DNA of 64,000 nt from Gymnopilus junonius. Its lineage: Eukaryota; Basidiomycota; Agaricomycetes; Agaricales; Galerinaceae. The notes beneath the pieces were generated by a model. The model was given only the letters and a program-made list of their open reading frames with translations, was not told the origin of the DNA and did not search any database. Made by a program: the position numbers and the translations under genes. The stretch is taken from contig JADNYJ010000118.1 of NCBI GenBank assembly GCA_015501075.1, positions 1 to 64,000 of the forward strand, in the 5' to 3' direction. Every line of letters begins with the position of its first letter. The first letter of the stretch is position 1. This document shows, in pieces, positions 55,393-64,000 of this stretch.

Positions 55393-57736
55393 ATGGAGAT
55401 GCCTCGTGACTTTTTTGGGGATCTAGAGAGACTATCCTTGTCTAGGTGAGATACATTGTCAATTGGCACATGAATATTCGTGCTCACATTTTCTTTCATG
55501 AGGGAAGCACGAAAATCGGCGATACACTTTTTCGCATAGGGAATCACGCTTCAGCCAAGGAAGAATACCTCAGGATCGCGCGCTCGATCCTTGGACCGTC
55601 GTTTCAAGTCCCAATCGAGGAGCATGGCGGCGTTATATCGTCGAAATACGGTTCTTTGATAGATTCGGAGATCGCGGACCTCATGGCCTGTTATATCGGC
55701 ATTGCTCAATGTGATGAGGAGCTAGGGAAGCAACAAGAGGTGCGCAAATACTTGTTACAATACATACTTTTTATATGATTGTGAAATACCTATAGGCATT
55801 GCTGTGGCTGGAGGAGGTTTACATTTTGTATCTGAATGCGCGTCTCGCCCGTGAGCCAGAAATATACGGTATGTTTCTTTTCCTTACACCTCTCTTCTCG
55901 ATTTTTATCTCATATGAAGACAGATTGGACGCTATGGTTCCCAGATAGTACCAGCGTTTCAGTACAATTCGCCAAGGCACGCGTCAAGGCGGCAGACCTT
56001 TTTTTAAGCTTGGGCAATACGGGCACTGCAGTTCATAGACGTTGGGCGACTCAGGAGTTCATACCGGAGTCTCATAAGGAAAGAGAACGCGGAATTACTC
56101 GAAGTATTTTGAAGCCTGGGGCCACTAGCGTCCTACTTCAATTCCGACATCCTGATCCAAAGTTTACGCGCACAGCCCAGGTCGTCAATCCATCCCTCCA
56201 GGTCTTAGGCTCTTGGAAGAAGATGAAGGTCAAGAAGACGGGAGGGCCAGGGCGTAGAATGACGTTCAGCAGCTTCATCTGGGACGGTAAGCGATGTTTA
56301 AAGCTATCATGTTCGACCTCTTTCTTATTTTCAGGCAATTTATATATCGCTGGCGGAAGGCCGGATTCTTTGGGACCATTTCATCGTGACATCTACGCTC
56401 TTGATCTCAATAAATTGGACGGATGGAAATCTCTCCCACCTTACCCTCAACCAATGAGTCGTACAAGTGCTTTCCTGGGATGGAATATTATACCCTGTCC
56501 GGAACATAAGAAGGCGTATCTCTTCACAGGCCGTCAGGAAGTCGATTATTTTGATCTTACCACGAAGACCTGGGGATCTATCATGACGAAATTTGTTCGT
56601 GATGAACCAGCTGATACCAAGGCGGGTGTCAAGACGTGGCCATACCCAGGTTCACAGCTCACTGATTCCACGCAACAAATCATCAACGAAAAACTCTACG
56701 TATTTGGGGGAACGCACAAAATTACGAATATCGGCTGTAATCTATTCATGGTTTTGGACCTGAAGACCCAGGAGTGGCGACGATTGAGCGGATACCCCAT
56801 GCCACCCAAGGATTCGGATGCTACCTGCCCAGGCCCACGGAAGACGCCCAACAGTTGGCATGATCATCTGTCAAAAAAGTTTTACTTGATCTTTGGGGAA
56901 TGCGATCGCTCTGGCGCTAGTCTGCAGAATGAAATGCACGGTGGTGAGTGTGGGCACCCTTATGACGATTTTTGGAGTTGGGATATTGTCGCGGGCAAGT
57001 GGATAAGGGAACGTATGGTCGGCAATGTCCCTTGCCCAAGGTCAGAAGCTGCCTGCGTTTACGTGAGTCCTGTTCATTCGTCTTTTACTCCTTTTAGTGT
57101 TGAGCCTCGCCCGCTAGAACCCTGTCTTGAATAAGACCATTGTCTGGGGCGGATATAATCCAGACCTTCCCACCGACTACGTTGAAAATAGGTTAAAATT
57201 CTCATTTTCTTACTACGCCGACACGTTCATCTATGACGGTCCGCCTCCAGCGGATGAGGTTCCCACACAGCGTAGAGGGTGGAAGCAAGTGCTGACCAAA
57301 GGATTCCCTACATATCGGGCCCAGTCCCACCTTCTGGTCGATCCTCAAAGCGGTAAGACGTACCTCTTCGGCGGATTTACGAACAACGACTATGTTCCCG
57401 AGCGTAAGACAGGTATCACCCGTTCTTTCGGCGATCTTTGGGAATTGAGGATAGATTTACCAGGGGGGCACTTTGAGGGTGTAGATGTGGAAGACGAAGC
57501 AAGGACTGCGCAGTTAGGTCCGTGGCAGCGCTGCTTTACCTGTGGTTCAGCAGGACCTTGGCGGAAATGTGGAGGTACGTTTTATATTATCCTTCCCATG
57601 GAGCGTCCAAGTATAATCGACACTGATAACTTCTCCAGGTGCATGCCGGGGCCGTGCATTCTTCTGTGATCCTGACTGTCAAAAAGACGGTTGGAAGGAG
57701 CACAAGACTACTCACAAATGTAGGAAGTTGGACTGA
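55393..57736 (+). CDS. TPR/kelch-repeat protein with C-terminal MYND finger, 667 aa
   Basis: Seven exons (55393-55445, 55508-55739, 55796-55868, 55924-56286, 56335-57062, 57118-57574, 57639-57736) join into 2004 nt with no stop. The first acceptor (GGAAG) is the least certain. Residues 20-150 look TPR-like (GNHASAKEEYLRIARS, YIGIAQCDEELGKQQ, AALLWLEEVYILYL, KARVKAADLFLSLGN). The middle is a kelch-type beta-propeller (NLYIAGGRP, AYLFTGRQEVDYFD, LYVFGGTH, FYLIFGECDR, TIVWGGYNPD, TYLFGGFTNND). The end is a MYND zinc finger (CFTCGSAGPWRKCGG then ACRGRAFFCDPDC and HKTTHKC), a protein-protein interaction module. A regulatory scaffold is likely; partners unknown. One of the cleanest models here. Confidence 0.83.
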
Positions 57737-58202
57737 GGAAGTGGTACACAACACGTCTTGATTGACTGTAATGTGGACTCACGTTCAATTCCATCCATAA
57801 TTTATCTTATCATATGTGGTCATGCCACGCGAGCAAAGATTGTTCCGTTTCCGCGTGGACCTTGAATTCTAATGCCGTCACAGGAGATTTGCGCCTCTTG
57901 ACTGGCGATTGTTTAAGATTGCTCCCGAATACCGTCAGTAAAGCTATTGACTCCGTGCTGATTCCCCTCGTGGCAGTAGTCTTAGCCATGGGTATACACT
58001 GACTGTATTGATGACGACTATGACACTAAGAACACATTTCGTAGATAACACTGTGGTATTTGAGGGATATCGCCCTCTGCAGATACATCTACAATTACAT
58101 AGCAAAGAGGGAAACGTCCAGAAACAGATGTATGAAATGAAGAAAAATGGGTATTGTGGATAGGGAAACATGAAGCAATGTCATGGGGGAGGAATCAAAC
58201 GA
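57737..58202. other. Intergenic between convergent genes
   Basis: Shared 3' flanks of the kelch-MYND gene and the Zn2Cys6 gene. Nothing else seen. Confidence 0.4.
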
Positions 58203-61013
58203 TTAACGGGAGCGCAGGAAGGCGGGCACAGTGTAGGAAGGAGGGAAAGGCTGTTCTATGTTCCGGGAAATGCACGCCTCCACCAACTGTTGGCGCAAAG
58301 AGTCACACTTTTGCTGAATGGCTAACGAAGAAATTATGAACAATGGAAAAAAAAGTTGGGGAAAGGAATGAATTAACGAACAATGGCAGGGCCAGAGCGC
58401 ATTCAGTACGTCAATGGGGCCCAGAATTTGCTTCGCAAGTTTCAAAGCGTCGTCCAATGTAGGGTCATGATTCCACAATACGAGGCAGCTACGCATCAAA
58501 GATTTGAGAAGATTGAAGTGAGCGGGAACGAAACGCGTACATCGTGAGCTGATTGATAAACCAGTTGATGCGATAAGGTCGACGAGTAAGCTGTGGACCA
58601 TCCGGACCACTTAACTGATGAACGACGGTGTTCACCTTGGCAATTAACCGGTTCTCGTAAAACACTACAAGAATTCAGGGACATTACAATGATAGAATAA
58701 ATTGGCACTCACACCAGTCTTCTGCCTGTTTACGCTTGAAGATTGGCCCTGGCGCAGACCTACCATTATTTATACCATGAAAGCTGCTAGGTAGGTAAGA
58801 TTAATGATATCGTTCTGAAGAAAGAGGGAAGAACCCACCAGCGAAGAGCCTGAGTAACAAGCATGCGAATACTACAGATTTGTTAGCAAGCGAAATGTTT
58901 GAAGGTCAATCTCTGACTCACTTGTGAATATATTCCCTAGTAGTATAGATGAGTGTCGTGTCGAGATTGCATTGATGAGCATTGAGAGAATCTTCAATGG
59001 CTTGAACTTCGAGAAAGGCTTCGTGAGATTGCTCAGCGCGTTCCTCTTCCTGACTGGGCTGGCGGAATCGATTGCAGAAGTTCCAGAGAAGCATGCTCCG
59101 ACAATACAAGGCCCAGACCGACTCCTTAGGAGAAAGAGAATCGAAGCTCGAAAACTTGGAGAAATGCGGTCCAAGACTTCACGGGAATAAGATACCGAAC
59201 TTGTTGCAAAAACGTCAGATAATATATCAAATTGTCAATCAAGAAAAAACTCACGTTGGTGGGGTCAGATAAATAAAAGCGTGAGCGTCTTCATTAAACG
59301 CTTCGCATTGAGCTATGTATTCGGAGATAAGGCTGAGGGCAGACCAACAGAGCCGACGAATTTCTTCGTCACGGATCTCGTCGGAGCTCCAGGCGTTATC
59401 CCAAGGGAGGATATAAGTGCGAGGTCCATACGGATTGGGCGGGTCAATAGCATCAGGGGAAAGCAGGCACACTGCGGTCATCGGAGTAAACGTCAGACCA
59501 CTGTCAACAAGGCATGGGACATTATTAGGAGAGAAAAGGCAAACATCACGATCGTTTGTGTCGATCGTTGTGAGCGAAATAGTCATAATGATTTCATCAA
59601 GTTTGAGGAGGGCATTGGTGGCGCGATTGTCAGTGTGATGAGGGTGGGCGAAGATTCAAAGAGGGCAAGTATCTAGACATCAATGGTTAAAGAGTGAGAA
59701 GATTGGAGCCGGCCTAAAACGAACATACCAATGCAGCTTCAGCAAGGGTTGCGTCGATCCATTGAGAATTGATTGAATCGTTGTAGGCGCGTGAGCATCG
59801 CTGACATAAACCATTGCAGCTCGCATGCCCTCTGCGCCAAGTTCCATGGTACTTGACTTCATGAGTTTCGCCATGGCGAGAATAGAAAGAATAAAGGATG
59901 GCTGGATTCGTAATCGTTCCTCTTGTCGAGATAGCCGTTTGAGTAAAAAATGGAGGTTTGATGAATGAGAGGAGGTGACCGGTATTATTAACTGAAAATA
60001 TGCCATCGTCAGATAACCCAGGTGTTGGAAAGTATGACAAGATGATGGAAATTCTTACAGAAATGTAAGTTCGGCTGCAATATCGTCAAGACTGAAAAAG
60101 AAACAGCTGAGTGAGATATCTCGAGAAGAAACACACACTTACGTACTGAACTGAGAATTTTATTCCACCATATATGTTGGGCGGTCTCAGTCGAAGGAGA
60201 GGGAGGGCCGGGAAACTTGCGATGATGATGGCTGTCTGGAAATTGGAAAGTATTTACGTCGAGTTGGCGCGGGATAGGAGACTTTGTATAGGAACCTTGT
60301 TCATACATGTAGGATGGTGGCCGTCGATACGGCGCCGACAGATCAGTCTGGAGCGAGCCATAAGCCGGGATGGACGTCTTCGGAATAGGCATATCGCACC
60401 TTGTAATGAGCATTCGGATCGGTGCTAATCCGAAGGTCGGTGGAGAAGAGGGAACTTGGGAAGTCTGGGGATGGATCTGAGAGTAATGGGGATCTTGGGG
60501 ATGGCGGTCAAGGTGGCGAGAGGGAGGAGACGGGCGTTTCGGATCCTGCATGTTTTCTTTAACTCTCGAAGGAGGAACTTCTCGTTGCTCTGTTGACCGC
60601 TCGGTTGTAGTTGTAGTTCGTTTGCGCTTCGGGGGAGGAGGATCAGACCCATCGCTGGCCTCTTTTTACATGATCGCTGACGCGTGCCCGGACGCTTATC
60701 TGGACCTCTGCGCTTTGGCACTAAGTCATACTCGCATTCGTTTGATCTTCGGGCGCAGTTGTTGCAACCGGGTTCTAGTTGAATCGCAGCGAATTTTTCG
60801 ACTGCGACTAATGGATGGACAGGGTGAGGAAAGCAATTAAGTCGTCAGTTTAGCGTTAAAGGCTTAATGAAAGGCATATTGAACTTACCACTGGCGACAG
60901 GCTATGACGGAAGATATCTCCTTGCGTGTGACTTGGCAGAACTGCTCGCTGAGGGGCGGGGTGGTGTGTCGTGCACCAGCGGATACGAGAGACGGCTTGT
61001 GATCATTATCCAT
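58203..61013 (-). CDS. Zn2Cys6 transcription factor, about ten exons
   Basis: The start ATG at 61013 (MDNDHKPSLVSAGARHTTPP) leads to exon 1 end at 60889. A GTAAGT...TAG intron lies inside the second cluster cysteine's neighbourhood, and exon 2 begins at 60807. The cluster reads C-x2-C-x6-C-x6-C-x2-C-x6-C (ACRQCRSRKIRCDSTRT, then GCNNCARRSNECEYDL), followed by a basic PKRRGPDKRPGTRQRSCKKR, Pro-rich linker to about 60170, and a fungal-specific regulatory domain (LAMAKLMKSSTMELGAEGMR, SINSQWIDATLAEAAL, VDSGLTFTPMTAVCLLSP, EIRRLCWSALSLISEYI, ALYCRSMLLWNFCNRFRQ, LDDALKLAKQILGPIDVLNA). It ends VPAFLRSR at 58203. An extra base at 60770-60772 and one near 59790 break the frame. DNA target and pathway unknown. 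Confidence 0.75.
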
Positions 61014-64000
61014 TGCCAATGCTGAGGAGTTTCAGATGGCCGGGTATAAGAAGGGTCATGGGAAGGTCACCAGGCCCGTCGCTCGGAGGTAGGCTATACC
61101 TATAATCAACGGATTGGCGTTATGTGTGGTGGCGGGAGGGATACGAGAATTTTATTGAAGGTTGAGCAGAGAGTCGATCCAAGTTGGTTACGAGGCGGAA
61201 TGGGTACTGCGAGGGAAACGTGACATGTCGGGCGCTTGAGTTCGGGAGCTCTAGCGCACTGTCAAGGATCGGCGGCTGTTGCGCGTTAAGAGGGTAGTCA
61301 TATTGAGCGAGAGCAAATTCGGAGGTTGGTGGACGTCAAGCTGATATGTTGATACGGACTTAATTGGCGGACAGGTGAGAACTTTGGAAAAGATATGATA
61401 GCACAAAGTACTTACAACTGTCACCGTGAGTGGGATATGGGCAGTAAATACTGGGGAATGCATCTGACCTTCTTCGCTAGATTGTGGACCTTCTTCAGAG
61501 ATCATGGCTTGCTGAAGGGGGTGTATACGTCGGCGTTGGAGCTCGCAACCATGACGGTTGTGGATACAGTCGAGGCGGGAGGAAGAAGGGGTAGGTGATG
61601 GAAGACGGAGAGTTAAAGCCACGCGAGATGAGGGAAGGAGAAATGGGGAAATAGAGATTGCCCACGGTAAATCGAGTGAGAAGTGATGAAACGCTTGCTT
61701 GATTGGAAGATCAGAGATCATATGTGCGTGTTTTCTCGTTTCTCCGCTCTTTCCGCGATCTGTGTGTGTTGATCACCCTTTGTTGTCTTCAAAGGGCGCT
61801 CAATTTCCTCTGTCCCTCGATTCTGCTGTCGCCTGGATCGTTCCGCCTCCCGTCGAGGACAAGGAACAAGAAAACAATCCTTTTTCTCTCCGTTTCTTCT
61901 CTATTCCTTATTCGGTATGTCACGGTATGTCACAACTTTCTCCTCCCACGCAGATCGGAACCGGACCCATGGTGGCATGTCGGTGCCTGGTCGCGGCGCA
62001 CGTGAGGTATCCGAAAGCCCCAGGGTCTCTCCACCTCGCTCTCCTTTTTGCATTCTCCTGCCCACGCTCGACTGTGCCCAAGGAAACAACATAATCCTCT
62101 CTTCGTCGACCATTTTCCTATTGAATATTCTATAATATATTCCCAGGTAATTGTTCGGTCCTCTCTCAACCTTGGATCCGACAGCCTCTCCATTTTAGGC
62201 TTTATCGGCAATCGTTGGTCTATCCCGACCTTCGCAGAACTCTTGTCGCTGGCCAAATCTGTCCATTCTAGGCCGTCCCAGTGGGCTCACCTCCTCCTAA
62301 CTCAGCCTTCTCATCTTTCTAACCTGTCTGTTAGGTTAATTAATTCATCCCCTCCTCGCAGAGTTTTCGCCGCCTTCCTGCTACCTCGCCAATATATCGG
62401 CTGACCTGTGCCCTCCGTGACGCCTCGTTATCTCCAACGTGGACAATCCGAACTTCCAAGTTCCACGCATATCTTACAACGATCAATTCAGCGTTTACCC
62501 CTTGTTTGCGGTATTGAAACTTGATAAAACACACCAACTCAGCACTCTGCCTCTGCGGCTCCGTCTCCAATGGCACGTTTCAATCGGCTTGTGATGCGCC
62601 TCGATCAAACGAGGTTATCAGTGCATGGCAATGTGAGAATATTCCATATGTCGGATCGCTCCTTGGCGCTTTTGAGTGGCAATCCCCTTTCCCGGTCTTC
62701 AAAGCCCTTTGATCCATCACACGCGAGTATCATGTGAATGCCGAGATTCCTGCGCCCTCTGGCGAGGAGCGCTCCCTAGTTGCGCCAGGGTCTAACTTCG
62801 TCTTGACTACAATTTTTCAATTTTTCCTGCAACGGTCGTACTGGAGACGCAAGGCTAAGCAACTGTCTCTCTGGTGCCCAGACTCTAGAAGAATCCTCTC
62901 GCATCTCACTTCTCATATATGGAGCCTTTGCAAAGACAATTGCGAATTTTCTAATAGCTCACTCGACCCTGACATTCACTGAAGTCCCCATGATCCCGTC
63001 AATCAAAGGGTTCTCACAAAGGAACGCTTCCGCAGGAATACGCAGTAATCGTTCTTCGTCTCTTTCTCTTTGACTTGTCTGCATCTAGTCTCTTTATGTT
63101 TTAATCTTCTTCTTGACGTCCTGTATCCCTCGGATCTTCCGTCTCCTTGTTCTCCACTAGATTTTTCATTGTCTAACTGGAAGCCCTTTCGTTCTCCCAC
63201 CGACTCCCATTCAACAGCGACTAACCAAATGGCGCTATCTTCATGAAATCACGACCTTCTGCCGTTCGGAAGGAACAGGAGAGAAACCTGGTAGCCTCTT
63301 CATTTGCTTTGAAAACGTCGCCTGTCCACCCGGAATGCGACTTGACATCCAACAGCGGCGACGTCTCTTCTGCTCAGGATGCACGGCAAACACCTTCATT
63401 CCTCAATGTGCGACCGTCGTTGGGTTTGTCAAATGAAAACATCTAGTGCTGGCTTAACCTCCATGATACACGGAGCGCTCGATCTGTCAAGCATCTAATC
63501 ACAAGGGTTACGTCTACCGATAGACCCTCACCAAGAGCTCAGGGTTAAGTATTTGCGTTCTTCCAATGTCGAATGGCCGAGGGCTGGAGTGGGAAGTGGT
63601 ACAAAGAAGACGGATATAACTCATGGATAGAAGGTGACGAAATTCTCTAGTCATGTTTAGCGTAAGTAAAATTAGTACAGACTGATAACCATTATTAGCA
63701 CACAAGCAACGTTGGATACCCTTCAGTCAAGATTCGACAAGCCTCTGTGCTTTGAACGTTGTGTCCAGTCCTAGAACGTACACATCAATCCAAGTCTAAT
63801 CCGCATCTTTCCGCTTAGGATTCCTTGATCGCAAAACTGATCCAGGATTGTTCCTGCATACGGTCCCGATATCCCAACTGCTCACCGGTACTTGAACCTC
63901 CGCCGCATACGTCATTTCTGGAGCCGTAATGCGTATCATATCCATCATGCATGTCCGTAGAAATATCTTTGAAGCATCAGGGAGTAAGGCAGAGTCAGAG
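61014..64000. other. No convincing gene (upstream flank of the regulator and beyond)
   Basis: Pyrimidine-rich on the plus strand from 61.7 to 63.4 kb. Open stretches (61251-61721 minus, 61699-62094 plus, 62734-62982 plus) have no domain signal and no shared splice pattern. It may be long 5' leaders of divergent genes, the right-hand one lying outside the window. Confidence 0.4.

Noticed and set aside
61251..61721. 156-codon minus-strand frame upstream of the Zn2Cys6 gene
   Set aside because: No domain, low-complexity Ser/Leu/Pro composition and an overlapping plus-strand frame of similar length; treated as leader or intergenic.
1..64000. CRISPR arrays, rRNA genes, a biosynthetic gene cluster
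   Set aside because: No spaced identical direct repeats, no rRNA sequence, and no backbone enzyme (PKS, NRPS, terpene synthase) near the regulator.

Overview
The window looks like a subtelomeric stretch of an agaricomycete (mushroom-type basidiomycete) chromosome. The evidence is many 50-75 nt GT-AG introns, a vertebrate-type CCCTAA/TTAGGG telomere unit at array junctions, and typical mushroom families: F-box proteins, DUF6593-like, fungal HNH, kelch-MYND and a Zn2Cys6 regulator.

Bases 1-18066 are a head-to-tail array of ten Penelope-like retroelement (PLE) copies of the endonuclease-lacking, telomere-associated type (compare Athena/Coprina). Each copy is cut at a different point at its 5' end. 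Each ends in a self-cleaving hammerhead ribozyme, a C-rich tail and a short CCCTAA tract, directly followed by the cut 5' end of the next copy. This polarity places the chromosome end to the left of base 1 and makes 18066 the oldest junction. There are two lineages. A (copies 0-4 and 7) has a CUGAAGA hammerhead core; B (copies 5, 5b, 6, 6b) has CUGACGA or CUGAUGA. The hammerheads and several upstream 3'UTR hairpins differ between copies by compensating base changes, so RNA structure has been selected. B copies keep a small lysine/serine/proline-rich ORF1 with a spliceosomal intron, followed by the reverse transcriptase (RT) ORF. All RT ORFs are interrupted by small indels; copy 5 is the closest to intact.

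From 18.5 to 37.2 kb lie a decayed CAP-Gly gene (minus), a proline-rich hypothetical gene (minus), an F-box/LRR-like gene (plus), a decayed segmental duplication (31.1-32.8 and 33.8-35.3 kb) and a clean four-exon DUF6593-like gene (minus). From 40.5 to 43.6 kb come an HNH-family gene and a clean seven-exon PWWP chromatin-protein gene, both plus. The 45-50 kb stretch is repeated and eroded DNA carrying a 466-bp PIF/Harbinger-type MITE with a related empty site nearby.

From 50.8 to 61 kb are a membrane-anchored amidohydrolase (plus), an F-box gene (minus), a TPR/kelch/MYND gene (plus) and a Zn2Cys6 transcription factor (minus). I see no convincing gene at 61.0-64 kb. Several host genes carry single-base frame breaks, often beside homopolymers, while four neighbours are perfectly open, so either local decay or consensus error must be considered. 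Nothing suggests that the host genes form a pathway or cluster.
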